The notes under the pieces were generated by a model, which saw only the letters and a list, made by a program, of their open reading frames with translations, was not told the DNA's origin and ran no database searches. A stretch of DNA of 32,484 nucleotides. Origin: Flavobacteriales bacterium (GTDB taxonomy: Bacteria; Bacteroidota; Bacteroidia; Flavobacteriales_D; Sanyastnellaceae). How positions within the stretch are numbered: the first letter of the stretch is position 1; each line of letters starts with the position of its first letter. Positions 7,777-15,874 of the stretch are shown here, piece by piece. Both the position numbers and the translations under genes were made by a program. The DNA lies in contig JADFAK010000182.1 of the NCBI GenBank assembly GCA_015665315.1, positions 1-32,484 on the forward strand, in the 5' to 3' direction.

Positions 7777-8763
7777 ATGTCCGCCAGGATTCTCACATAT
7801 TGTCTTCTGATGCTGCCTTTTTGGGCTTCGTCTCAGTTCTTCAACAAAGTTGATTGGAAGGAGAATCGCCACCAGCTGGAGCTAGGTTTGGGTACGTCGA
7901 ATTTTTTGGGAGATTTGGGTGGAAAGGATGCTATTGGGACCAATGACTTCCAAGATCTTGAGGTCTCTCAGTTTAAATTTGGGTTCTTTATCGGACATAA
8001 GTATACCCTCTACAAGAAGCTGTATTTGAGAAGTAACTTCACATTCTCACGTGTTGGTGGAAACGATAATCTCACCGAAGAGGCTTTTCGCCGCAATAGA
8101 AACCTGCATTTTCGCTCCAATATTTTCGAGCTGAATGCTATGATTGAGTATGAGATTCCAATCAATTTTCGAAAGGGACATATTTACGATATCAAAGGAG
8201 TAAAGGGGTGGAATGCCAAAGGAGCTAGTTTCTATGTATTCCTAGGTATTGGCGGATTTTACTTCAACCCCAAAGCGCAGATTGATGGACAATGGATTGA
8301 ACTGCGACCATTGCGCACTGAAGGCCAGGGGTTGCCAGGCGGACCAAAAGAGTACCGAAGAGTGAGTATCAGTATTCCAGTTGGACTGTCGCTCTCGAAG
8401 CGAATTACGGATGTCCTCAGTATGGGTCTCGAATTGTCGTATCGCTACACCTTTACCGATTACATTGATGATGTGAGTACGGTTTATTACAGTCCGTATG
8501 ACATCGCCTTGTACGACGAAACTGGTCAAGGCGACGCGGCTGCCTATCTGTCCAATCCTTCACTGGGCCCTCAGCAAGGCGGAGTAGGAAGCTATGCCAC
8601 AGCTCCTGGTCAGCAAAGAGGTGATGACACGGATGACGATGGGTTTATGCTCTTGACTATCAAAGCTCAGTATCTTCTGAAAGACAACGGTCCGCGTAGA
8701 AAAGGCGCCCGACGTAAGAAATTCAAGCGATCAGGATCACGCTCTAAGCGAGTGATCTTCTAG
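7777..8763 (+). CDS. DUF6089 / PorG-like outer-membrane beta-barrel protein
   Basis: About 328 residues from the ATG at 7777. The N-terminus has a signal peptide ending ...LPFWASSQ. The mature part opens with HQLELGLGTSNFLGDLGG, typical of the DUF6089 barrels that include the type IX secretion protein PorG. Alternating amphipathic strands follow, then an acidic DDTDDDG loop near residue 290 and an unusually basic C-terminal tail with about ten Arg/Lys in the last 25 residues, ending VIF. It probably sits in the outer membrane and may belong to type IX secretion. A T9SS substrate is encoded in this window (15875-18307). It converges on another outer-membrane gene 18 bases away. Confidence 0.65.
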   Translation: MSARILTYCLLMLPFWASSQFFNKVDWKENRHQLELGLGTSNFLGDLGGKDAIGTNDFQDLEVSQFKFGFFIGHKYTLYKKLYLRSNFTFSRVGGNDNLTEEAFRRNRNLHFRSNIFELNAMIEYEIPINFRKGHIYDIKGVKGWNAKGASFYVFLGIGGFYFNPKAQIDGQWIELRPLRTEGQGLPGGPKEYRRVSISIPVGLSLSKRITDVLSMGLELSYRYTFTDYIDDVSTVYYSPYDIALYDETGQGDAAAYLSNPSLGPQQGGVGSYATAPGQQRGDDTDDDGFMLLTIKAQYLLKDNGPRRKGARRKKFKRSGSRSKRVIF

Positions 8764-8781
8764 ATTGTAACCCACTTTCCT

Positions 8782-9654
8782 TTACAATTCAAAGAATATT
8801 CCTGCTGTGTAAGCGGGTGCGGCCATAATGATCCTTCCCGACAAAGCTCCCGCTGCTCCTACTGAAATACCCATTCGCTTGGACACTTTGTAATTGAGCT
8901 CCAATCCTATTCCGGTATACTCTGTATTGTTGGCAAATGTACTTGTCGAAATCACCTCACCCGAAGGCACTCCATTTCGCAGTGACTTCACAACATCCAT
9001 GCGCACTATCGCGATGAACTTTTTTTCGTTCAGGGAAATTCCACCTTCACATCCGAATCTTACCTCGTCTGAATAGTCATTCGTTCTATTGTTGAAGCCA
9101 GCATATACATTGAGGTAAAAAGGAGATTTACCCGAAGAGTTAAAACCAGTCCCAGCATCCACGCGGATTATCTGGTTGAACTCACCATCACCAGTTTGCA
9201 AATTACCGTTGATCCCTCCTGAAGAAATGCCAAGGGGCAGACCGAAGGTCAGGGAGGGAGCCACAGATATTCTCTTCTTTGGCGTAAGTCCATATTTGAT
9301 GCCTATTTGCGAGTCACCTAATCCATTGATAGCATCTCCAGGAGTAATCACCTCACCGCTTGATTCTGAGATAAGGTTGTTGACTGTGGCCCGACTAAAG
9401 AACGCGAAATGCATGACTCCGGTAATGCGATCGGTGAATCCGTATTCGGCGTATAGATTTGTGTTGTAGAGACCCGTGGTTACATTGGGGTCAATTTTAC
9501 CTGTATTCGTAAAATGCTGGTTGGCAACAATCCAGGACTCATATAGTTTGAAGTAACCGTGACCTTTTGGCTGCGGCCAACCACCGCCAGCAATGGCAGA
9601 TTGAACCGAAACGAATAGTAAGAAAGTGACTATGAAGTGACTAAAAGTTCTCAT
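8782..9654 (-). CDS. outer-membrane beta-barrel protein, Phenol_MetA_deg-like
   Basis: A 290-residue protein with a signal peptide (cleavage after ...VQSAIA). The body is Gly/aromatic-rich with alternating strands. LGDSQIGIKYGL, PSLTFGLPLG, LQTGDGEFNQ and the closing AYTAGIFFEL (terminal aromatic-aliphatic, as in barrels) resemble the transporter-like family first named from the phenol meta-cleavage pathway. No substrate can be inferred. It starts 8 bases after the DM13 lipoprotein gene and is almost certainly co-transcribed with it, so the two proteins may work together at the outer membrane. Confidence 0.68.
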   Translation of the reverse strand: MRTFSHFIVTFLLFVSVQSAIAGGGWPQPKGHGYFKLYESWIVANQHFTNTGKIDPNVTTGLYNTNLYAEYGFTDRITGVMHFAFFSRATVNNLISESSGEVITPGDAINGLGDSQIGIKYGLTPKKRISVAPSLTFGLPLGISSGGINGNLQTGDGEFNQIIRVDAGTGFNSSGKSPFYLNVYAGFNNRTNDYSDEVRFGCEGGISLNEKKFIAIVRMDVVKSLRNGVPSGEVISTSTFANNTEYTGIGLELNYKVSKRMGISVGAAGALSGRIIMAAPAYTAGIFFEL

Positions 9655-9662
9655 GGGGCGAA

Positions 9663-10340
9663 TTAGTTAGAAAGTTGGCCGTCGCCGACTTTAACATTGA
9701 ATGGAGCGCAGAAGAAAAGCACATGACTGTAATCGTACAATCCAATTGAATTTGGCAAGTCGTAAGAATGTGCACCGTTAAATGTAGTGACAGGTCCGAT
9801 TTGGTAGGCTCCAGATGTTGTTTCTGGATTGTTCGTCAAGTACAGAAACAAGCCAGGTAATTCGTCAGAGGTATGAAAGTTGGATTCAAACTCAAGGACC
9901 AGTTGTGTTCCTTCGTAATGAAGTGAACAATCGCCTTCCAAAGCATAACTGCTTGTAGAGGCTACCGTTGCAAATCGCTCTTGTGGTGGCAGCACAGTAT
10001 TCAGGCCTGTGGCCACTAATTTTGAGTTGCTGATAGTTGGATCGTCGGAAACGGTCACAGTAATCAAAGACTCTCCATCGGTAAGCGCTTCGGCGAGTCC
10101 GTCATCAGTAATTGCAATGACAAGTTCGTCGGAGGAAGTCCATACCAATACCTTTTCTTGCGGCATACCCACCCCATCGAAGTAGGTAGCCTCAAACTGA
10201 TAACTCGAGCCAAGGGCCAGTGTGTCGGCTGGATTGGTAATTCGTACGCCAGGGTTTACAAAATCATCGATATAGTCATCACCAATGCAACCCACAAGTA
10301 CGAAGGAAGTCATCAATGAAATGAAAAAGAGTATTCTCAT
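9663..10340 (-). CDS. DM13-domain lipoprotein with Ig-like region
   Basis: About 225 residues from the ATG at 10338-10340; an in-frame ATG four codons upstream lies inside an inverted repeat. The lipobox is SFVLVGC, and the acidic residues after it (IGDDYIDD) resemble the surface-export signal described for Bacteroidota lipoproteins. Residues ~30-110 look like a Big_2-type Ig fold (VRITNPADTLALG, VWTSSDELVIAITDDGLAEAL). Residues ~125-225 fit the DM13 domain: LFLYLTNNP, GAYQIGPVTTFNGAHSYDLP, and a terminal Y-S-H-V-L-F-F-C-A-P-F-N-V-K-V-G-D containing the conserved Cys. DM13 has been proposed to bind a redox group, but its biochemistry is not established. It is the first gene of a two-gene unit with a barrel protein. 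Confidence 0.78.
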   Translation of the reverse strand: MRILFFISLMTSFVLVGCIGDDYIDDFVNPGVRITNPADTLALGSSYQFEATYFDGVGMPQEKVLVWTSSDELVIAITDDGLAEALTDGESLITVTVSDDPTISNSKLVATGLNTVLPPQERFATVASTSSYALEGDCSLHYEGTQLVLEFESNFHTSDELPGLFLYLTNNPETTSGAYQIGPVTTFNGAHSYDLPNSIGLYDYSHVLFFCAPFNVKVGDGQLSN

Positions 10341-10341
10341 G

Positions 10342-10360
10342 TTGTAAAACATTTTTACAA
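10342..10360. repeat. 19-bp perfect palindrome at the DM13 lipoprotein promoter
   Basis: Minus strand TTGTAAAAATGTTTTACAA: 8-base arms, 3-base centre, no mismatch. It lies between the ATG at 10340 and the predicted -7 element (10358-10365), covering the expected transcription start. It is a candidate operator or a 5' hairpin. Confidence 0.5.
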
Positions 10361-10365
10361 AGGTA
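10358..10365 (-). promoter_or_regulatory. -7 element of the DM13 lipoprotein/OMP unit
   Basis: TACCTTTG on the minus strand matches TAnnTTTG. The nearest upstream TTG (10391-10393) is 25 bases away, longer than usual. The start of transcription is expected around 10352. Confidence 0.4.
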
Positions 10366-10444
10366 AAGGGTAGGGAAGAGTATGTCGTCTCAATTCACTC
10401 ACATATTGTTGCGGAAATATCACGGCCCCAAAATTCAAAGCATG

Positions 10445-10472
10445 AAAAAGGGCCGCCTATTGGGCAGCCCTT
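10445..10472 (-). terminator. rho-independent terminator of the OmpA/TPR lipoprotein gene
   Basis: On the minus strand, a 10-base stem (AAGGGCTGCC with GGCGGCCCTT, one G-U pair) and a CAATA loop precede a run of T. It lies 20 bases past the stop codon at 10492. Confidence 0.7.
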
Positions 10473-10491
10473 CCTCCTAAAATCGTATGGT

Positions 10492-12195
10492 CTAGAAGTT
10501 GAATTGCGCTTTGAAATCGCGGAATTCAAGATCTTTCATTGCTTTTGCTTTGAGCGAAGCATCTTTCGCGATGGCATCGTTCAAGTTTTTGAGTACATCA
10601 GCACCAGAACCTTGGCGAGCAGCGATAATTGCTTTCAAGTACAAGGCCATTGCCGACGTGTCACCACTGTTGTCAATAGCAGCCTTAGCACCAGAATTGT
10701 CTCCGTTAAGGACCTTCGCAAGAGCCACATTGAATGTGTTGTTGCTTCCCATGTTAGAAACTGCAGCGCTATAATCTCCTTGTTGAATCTTTACAAGAGC
10801 TTTGTTGTATGCCACGGCGTCACCAGCTCCCGAAGCAGCAGCGAAATAATCCAATGCCGCTCCACGATCTCCGTCAAGACGAGCGCAGATACCCATGTTG
10901 TTTGCAACTTCAGGCTTCTTAGCAACGGCGTAAGCTTTTTCAAACTGCGACTTTGCTTCTTCTTTCTTATTCTGCATGAACAAGATGTAACCAACGTTGT
11001 TGATTCCACGGTAGTCAGTTGGGAACAAACGCTCAGCGTGCTCATAAATCTCCAACTTGTCATTCATACCATCGAACAAAGTGGCCGAGAACAAAATCTC
11101 TTCAACAGTCAAGATTTCTGGATTCGACTTGCAAAGAACCATGAGTTCCTCGTCGGTATAACCTTCAACTTTGTAGTTCAAAGTAATTTGCGATCGACGT
11201 AGAGAAGGAAGAATTACTTTTTCGATCTGCTTATAAGTCATCGCAATGTTCTTGATCTCTTGCTCACGCTTATTCTTGTCTGTGTACATCTCAAGAACAC
11301 GTAGAATCAAATTCTTGTCTTCGATAGACGAAGCTTCCATTTGCTCTTTGAAACCATCCCAGTCTTCACCTTTAGGAGAGTCGACATAGAAACCAGTTTC
11401 AGCTACTTCAATTTTAGCCTTCTTAATAAGGTTGGCTATAATTTTGTTGGCAGCTTGTGAACGCTCCAAAGCAAGATCTTCGTTCAACGAAATCTCACCT
11501 TCTGGAGAAGCATAGGCCTCAACGTTTGTTCCTACAAGAACCAACGAATCCGAAACAGCACATTCTTCGATGAAGGTTTTCAACGCCTTGATGTCGTCAT
11601 CCTTCAATTCTGAAGAAGTTACATTGGACGAGTTGTAAGCGAAGTTGACGGTAGCCTCTTTTGACTTAGACAAAGTTCTTTTGAAATTGTCTTTAGACAT
11701 AGTTGGCTTGTCATCGTTTTGCATTAGGTAAGGAGTAGTAATTACACCAGCTACCAATGGAATAGGATCGAATGATTGCTCCTTGCTTCCTTTTGAACCC
11801 TTGATACGAAGCTCAAGATTTGATTCAGACATAGCTGGAGTGTAAGCAATCTTATCAGTGTAAGCGAAGCTCTTTCCAGTAGCATAAGGGATAACCTCAT
11901 AATTACCAGCAGCATCCTCTCCCTGATATCCTTGCATTTCAAATGGAGTCTCTCCACCTTCATATGTCAATACAGGAGTTGCCTCAACAATAACTTTCTT
12001 GTGGAAATACTTCTCAGGATATTTACCCGACAAATTGATCTCGATGCTATCACCTCTTACGATTAGCGGGTCTGGCTCGACCTTAGCATTAAGCTCTTCT
12101 TTTAATTTGTCCATTTTACCTAAGCCACCACATCCTTGAATAAGCACGAAGGCCAATGCTGTGAACGCGTAGATTACTAGGTTGTTTGTCTTCAT
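10492..12195 (-). CDS. OmpA-like/TPR lipoprotein
   Basis: About 567 residues from the ATG at 12193-12195. The in-frame codons upstream, to 12243, overlap the predicted promoter and are discarded. The signal peptide ends in a lipobox (VLIQGC, Cys22). A strand-rich region (~25-180) is followed by an OmpA-like segment with SSNVTSSEL and ayaSPEG-type residues (AYASPEGEISLNEDLALERSQAANKII). That segment resembles the peptidoglycan-binding fold, with a long charged insertion. Residues ~390-567 are TPR-like repeats (NNVGYILFMQNKKEEAKSQFEKAY, NNMGICARLDGDRGAALDYFAAA). It is probably a periplasm-facing outer-membrane lipoprotein tying the membrane to the cell wall; the exact function is unknown. It is a single-gene unit with its own -7 element and terminator. 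Its Lys/Glu-rich composition suggests an abundant structural protein. Confidence 0.75.
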   Translation of the reverse strand: MKTNNLVIYAFTALAFVLIQGCGGLGKMDKLKEELNAKVEPDPLIVRGDSIEINLSGKYPEKYFHKKVIVEATPVLTYEGGETPFEMQGYQGEDAAGNYEVIPYATGKSFAYTDKIAYTPAMSESNLELRIKGSKGSKEQSFDPIPLVAGVITTPYLMQNDDKPTMSKDNFKRTLSKSKEATVNFAYNSSNVTSSELKDDDIKALKTFIEECAVSDSLVLVGTNVEAYASPEGEISLNEDLALERSQAANKIIANLIKKAKIEVAETGFYVDSPKGEDWDGFKEQMEASSIEDKNLILRVLEMYTDKNKREQEIKNIAMTYKQIEKVILPSLRRSQITLNYKVEGYTDEELMVLCKSNPEILTVEEILFSATLFDGMNDKLEIYEHAERLFPTDYRGINNVGYILFMQNKKEEAKSQFEKAYAVAKKPEVANNMGICARLDGDRGAALDYFAAASGAGDAVAYNKALVKIQQGDYSAAVSNMGSNNTFNVALAKVLNGDNSGAKAAIDNSGDTSAMALYLKAIIAARQGSGADVLKNLNDAIAKDASLKAKAMKDLEFRDFKAQFNF

Positions 12196-12521
12196 TCTAA
12201 TAGATTTATAGTCCGTTTTTACGGTAAGATATATTCGATGCAAATCTAAAATTAGTTTTCGAAATTCAGAAAAATCGAGGCATAATCATGTTATAGACGA
12301 ATTAGTTTTCAAAAGTCACGTCTGATTAACACATGAATTTACTCCTTTCGATAGCGCTTCTTTAAAAACTTGCCTTCGGTAAGCCTTGTTAACATTGATA
12401 ATTTTCAGTCGCCAGACAAAAGATCAAGGATGAGCTCTAGCCCAAAATACTGCTGGTCGGCTCGCGAAAAATTTAATAAAACGGGAGTAAATTGACCAAA
12501 TATTCAGGTGGAAATGACAAC
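12196..12521. other. intergenic region between accA and the OmpA/TPR lipoprotein gene
   Basis: 326 bases with no gene. It holds the lipoprotein 5' leader with a small CCGT-TTTT-ACGG hairpin (12213-12224) and the -7 element at 12241-12248. AT-rich sequence follows up to the accA stop. I see no tRNA, convincing terminator or small ORF. Confidence 0.5.
12241..12248 (-). promoter_or_regulatory. -7 element of the OmpA/TPR lipoprotein gene
   Basis: TAGATTTG on the minus strand matches TAnnTTTG. Transcription would start near 12235, giving a leader of about 40 bases. No clear -33 TTG is seen. Confidence 0.4.
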
Positions 12522-13472
12522 TTATTGGAATTCTCCCATCGCACTGAACTTCTTAATGCGATTTTTAATACGTTTTTCGGGATCGATCTTCTCCAAAGTG
12601 TCAATTCGTTCGGTGAGTTCTTTTTTCAAGATCTCAAACATGCCCTCGGGATCAGCATGAGCGCCTCCTAGTGGTTCTGAAATGACCCCGTCAATAAGTT
12701 TATTATTAAGCATATCCATCGAAGTGAGCTTCAATGCGTCAGCAGCTTCAATCTTGTGGTCCCAGTTTCTCCAGAGAATCGTCGAGCAGTTCTCAGGTGA
12801 GATTACGCTGTACCATGAATTCTCTAGCATCACCACTTGGTCTCCGATTCCTATTCCCAAAGCACCACCTGATGCTCCTTCACCAATAATGACACAGATT
12901 ACAGGAACTCGAAGCTTGACCATTTCCATGAGGTTCTTAGCAATGGCTTCTCCTTGTCCTCTTTCCTCTGCCTCCAGACCTGGAAAGGCTCCCGGTGTGT
13001 CGATCAATGTAACCACTGGAATGTCGAATTTCTCCGCCATCTTCATCAAACGCAGTGCTTTTCTGTAGCCCTCAGGGTTGGCCATGCCGAAATTTCGGTA
13101 CTGACGCATTTTGGTGTTGATGCCTTTTTGCTGACCGATAAACATAACACTTCGTCCGTTGAGCATGCCCAATCCACCAACCATGGCGTGGTCGTCTCCA
13201 AAGTTTCTGTCGCCATGAAGTTCGATGAACTCTTCTGTCATCGCGTTTATATATCCCAGCGTATAAGGGCGTTGCGGATGACGAGAAAGCTGAACTCGCT
13301 GCCAAGGTGTTAATGACGCAAAGATATCTTTCGTGGTTTGCTCAATCTTTTGAACGAGATCACTTGTCAATGTTTTCACATCAACTTTACTCTTCTCCTG
13401 AATTTCCTTGGTCTTTTCAAGTTGCTCGTGGAGTTCTTTGATCGGTTCTTCAAAATCCAAATACGTACGCAT
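12522..13472 (-). CDS. accA: acetyl-CoA carboxylase carboxyltransferase subunit alpha
   Basis: A 316-residue protein that, with AccD, transfers the carboxyl group from biotin to acetyl-CoA to make malonyl-CoA for fatty acid synthesis. It starts with the family-typical [15 protein letters not shown] helix. The crotonase-like core shows [68 protein letters not shown] and the [15 protein letters not shown] oxyanion-hole loop. Length is normal for the family. It stands alone on the minus strand between two envelope genes. No other acc gene is in the window, so AccD and the biotin subunits are encoded elsewhere. Confidence 0.97.
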   Translation of the reverse strand: MRTYLDFEEPIKELHEQLEKTKEIQEKSKVDVKTLTSDLVQKIEQTTKDIFASLTPWQRVQLSRHPQRPYTLGYINAMTEEFIELHGDRNFGDDHAMVGGLGMLNGRSVMFIGQQKGINTKMRQYRNFGMANPEGYRKALRLMKMAEKFDIPVVTLIDTPGAFPGLEAEERGQGEAIAKNLMEMVKLRVPVICVIIGEGASGGALGIGIGDQVVMLENSWYSVISPENCSTILWRNWDHKIEAADALKLTSMDMLNNKLIDGVISEPLGGAHADPEGMFEILKKELTERIDTLEKIDPEKRIKNRIKKFSAMGEFQ

Positions 13473-13568
13473 AGAGGCCTTAAATTTGAGTGGCGCAAGT
13501 TAGCAAAAACTCGCTTGAAGGAATCCCAATTGAAAAGACTAATTCAAGAGCCTTTGAATTCTTGGACC

Positions 13569-15251
13569 TCAAAACTTAAATCCTACTCCTAGGCGCAGAC
13601 CGTAAGTGCTGTATTTTTGACTGAAATCGGAACGACTAACGACCGAGTTAATATTGGTCTTAAAGACAGGCTCTAAATACAATCGCGTCTTGTCGTTCAA
13701 TGCATAACCCAAGGCTAGGCGTGCTTGGTAGTTCCAGATTATGCGCCGACTGATATCCTGCTTGACGATTGCTGATTGTCGGTCGGTATCCAAGTACTGT
13801 CCCGTGGAGGCAATCAAGATTCCGGCTGAGAAGCCCGTCCGAATTCCCAAAGACCAGGGCCCTTTTTGGAATGTGTAACCAATAGATACAGGGATTTCTA
13901 CATACTGAAAGGTTGTGCGCTCGTTGAGAGGATCAACTGGCTTTTCGATCGAGATTGTTGTTGTGTCGTAGGCAAACAGAATGAGTGAATCCTCATCCAA
14001 AGTTTCAGAAATCACATACTCCCAATAGCCAAATGTTCCCGTGCTATCTTTTTCCTGCACCCATAAGCTGTCGGCATTGAAATGAGTAGTTTCTATCGAG
14101 GTGTAGATCGGTGTTTCTGTTGTTGTACTCTCATAGTATTCAAGTGGAGAATAGTTGTTCGTTTCCGAAATCGAGTACCAGTTCAATCCGATTGAATAGT
14201 TCAAACGACTAGGTTCATAAATTGCTTCAAATCCAATCTCCGGAGACCAGCCAACGCTTTCCTCTTTGTTGCGAAGAGCAGCGTAGCCTTCGGTTCCTTC
14301 CTGTGTTGATCTCAACGATCGCACATTGTACCCATATCCTGCATGGAGCTTGATTTCCCAAAAGCTTGCTCTATAGCGATCTACAGGAAGTAACTGAGCA
14401 TTAAACCCGAAAGGCTGCAAATCGTAAATGGCCAAAGCCGGAGGTAAAGTTAGCAATGCCATTATTCGGCCTGATTCAACTATCGGTGCACCTCTCTTCT
14501 CCATCGACTTATGATCCTTTGCTGTAGCAGTTTCTTCTTCCTCGCTATGCATACTTGCAGCTGCAAGAGTTGATTCTGTGACTTTGGCCGACTTCGCCGA
14601 CTTGTCAGTTCCTTCAAGCGGAATGTTATTTACATTATTTGGAGAAGTGTGACTTACGTTGCCTACTGAACTCGCTGGCGTTGTCTCAGGCGAAGTCAAG
14701 TTGGCCTGTGCTTCGGCTGGATACTCATCCTTGACTTTTGGAGGGTTGGCTGCTGTAGTTTCGACAACCTTCTTTGCATTATGTCGTGCTTGATTGTTTG
14801 CGGCAGTTTGCGTTTGAATGGCCGGTGGTGAGTTGACTAAAGACGATGTTTGAACACCTAGATCATGTGTTTTTTGGTTGTATTTAGGATTGTCGGTTCC
14901 TTGGAGTTTCGCTGTTTCCTCATTTGCCGAAGGCTTGAGCATTGCCATAGTTGAAGTGGAAATAGGGGATGTCATACTCGCCTCAGAATTCAATTGAGAA
15001 CGTGTTGCGTGAAGGACTTCATTTTGGGTGAGTATTGAGGCCGAATCATGCGTGCTGCCCATGAAGTAGAAAGCTCCGCACATCGCTCCACCGAGAAGCA
15101 ATAGGCCAAGAACTCCTAAAAACCAGAAACCTCCTCGAGAGGACTTGCCCTCGATCAAAGCTTCGGCCGCAACCCAAGAGGCAGGGCTATATGCAGCCGC
15201 ATGACCTTCGAGTTTCTCGCGAAACATTTTATCTAATTTGTGCTCACTCAT
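13569..15251 (-). CDS. dual-membrane anti-sigma factor with C-terminal outer-membrane barrel
   Basis: 560 residues from the ATG at 15249-15251, which overlaps the sigma stop as ATGA (15248-15251). Residues 1-41 are a cytoplasmic anti-sigma-type segment (LDKMFREKLEGH...PASWVAAEAL). A membrane helix spans ~42-64. Residues ~65-270 are a low-complexity Thr/Ser/Asn/Ala linker long enough to cross the periplasm. From ~285 to 560 there is a PorT-like barrel with repeated amphipathic strands and a terminal YGLRLGVGFKF. This fits the dual membrane-spanning anti-sigma factors (Dma) described in Bacteroides thetaiotaomicron, in which one polypeptide links an outer-membrane barrel to a cytoplasmic sigma factor. 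It is coupled to the sigma gene. What the barrel senses is unknown. Confidence 0.82.
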   Translation of the reverse strand: MSEHKLDKMFREKLEGHAAAYSPASWVAAEALIEGKSSRGGFWFLGVLGLLLLGGAMCGAFYFMGSTHDSASILTQNEVLHATRSQLNSEASMTSPISTSTMAMLKPSANEETAKLQGTDNPKYNQKTHDLGVQTSSLVNSPPAIQTQTAANNQARHNAKKVVETTAANPPKVKDEYPAEAQANLTSPETTPASSVGNVSHTSPNNVNNIPLEGTDKSAKSAKVTESTLAAASMHSEEEETATAKDHKSMEKRGAPIVESGRIMALLTLPPALAIYDLQPFGFNAQLLPVDRYRASFWEIKLHAGYGYNVRSLRSTQEGTEGYAALRNKEESVGWSPEIGFEAIYEPSRLNYSIGLNWYSISETNNYSPLEYYESTTTETPIYTSIETTHFNADSLWVQEKDSTGTFGYWEYVISETLDEDSLILFAYDTTTISIEKPVDPLNERTTFQYVEIPVSIGYTFQKGPWSLGIRTGFSAGILIASTGQYLDTDRQSAIVKQDISRRIIWNYQARLALGYALNDKTRLYLEPVFKTNINSVVSRSDFSQKYSTYGLRLGVGFKF

Positions 15252-15826
15252 TTCAGTGGTGCAGTTTTTCGAATGCCTAGTACTTTTTGAACTTGTTCTT
15301 GTAGTATCGAGCGTGCTACCGATAGGTGCCATTTCGAATTGCCCTCGGAAATCTTCAGCATGGCAGCAATCTCCTTGTGGGAATAGCCGTCAATGGCGTA
15401 CAGATTGAAAACACTTCGTCGTAGGTCGGAAAGCATATCGAGCATCAATAACAAGTCTTCAGCACTAAAACGTTCATCCGCTTCATTCCAATCAACACCT
15501 TCATGGTTGACGGCATCAGCAAAATCCACAGGAGTGCTCAGTTCCTTGTGTTTCTTGTTCTTTCTGTGGTCGTCTATGACTGTATTGATCATTATTCTTT
15601 TACTCCAGAACGGATACTTATCAGCGGGATTATTACTTAAAAATTGATCTAATCCGTTCAGTATTTTTAAAAAAGCCTGGTTGACCAAAGCCACCCCGTC
15701 TTCCTCATTGTTATGGTAACGCATGGCCACACTCATCAAGGTCCCATAAGAAACCTTGTACAGCTCATGTTGAGATCGACGATCCCCTTTTGAGCACGTT
15801 GCAAGCAGTGTGTCCGTTATTTTCAT
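15248..15826 (-). CDS. ECF-type sigma factor paired with the dual-membrane anti-sigma protein
   Basis: 192 residues from the ATG at 15824-15826. Region 2 covers GDRRSQHELYKVSYGTLMSVAMRY, an acidic DGVALVNQAFLKIL segment, and FWSKRIMINTVIDDHRK. Region 4 has LSDLRRSVFNLYAIDGYSHKEIAAMLKISEGNSKWHLSVARSIL with a clear helix-turn-helix. Codons upstream of 15826 in the same frame run through a terminator hairpin and are discarded. The start codon directly follows the T-run of that terminator, so the leader is either the terminator itself or arises from a promoter I cannot see. It is the first gene of a two-gene unit with its anti-sigma factor (ATGA overlap). Confidence 0.88.
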   Translation of the reverse strand: MKITDTLLATCSKGDRRSQHELYKVSYGTLMSVAMRYHNNEEDGVALVNQAFLKILNGLDQFLSNNPADKYPFWSKRIMINTVIDDHRKNKKHKELSTPVDFADAVNHEGVDWNEADERFSAEDLLLMLDMLSDLRRSVFNLYAIDGYSHKEIAAMLKISEGNSKWHLSVARSILQEQVQKVLGIRKTAPLK

Positions 15827-15863
15827 AAAAAAAAAAGCGCGGCAACTCAATGGTCGCCGCGCT
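15827..15863 (-). terminator. strong rho-independent terminator abutting a sigma start codon
   Basis: On the minus strand, an 8-bp GC-rich stem (AGCGCGGC with GCCGCGCT) and a 12-base loop precede ten T. It serves the secreted-protein gene ending at 15875. The last T is next to the ATG (15826) of the sigma factor gene. Confidence 0.8.
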
Positions 15864-15874
15864 CGTAATGGTAG

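Noticed and set aside
8764-8788. ATTGTAA/TTACAAT inverted repeat between the convergent PorG-like and barrel genes
   Set aside because: The stem is AT-rich, 7 bp with an 11-base loop and no T-run, and one arm contains a stop codon. It is too weak to call a terminator.
10504-11202. A 232-codon open frame on the plus strand, antisense to the OmpA/TPR lipoprotein gene
   Set aside because: It lies wholly inside a gene with strong family features, has no recognisable motif, and its composition is what an antisense frame of that gene would give.
12369-12383. CTTGCC-TTC-GGTAAG hairpin in the accA/lipoprotein gap
   Set aside because: On the plus strand it lacks a T-run, and on the minus strand, where T follows, the stem has an A-C mismatch. 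It is also far from the ends of both genes.
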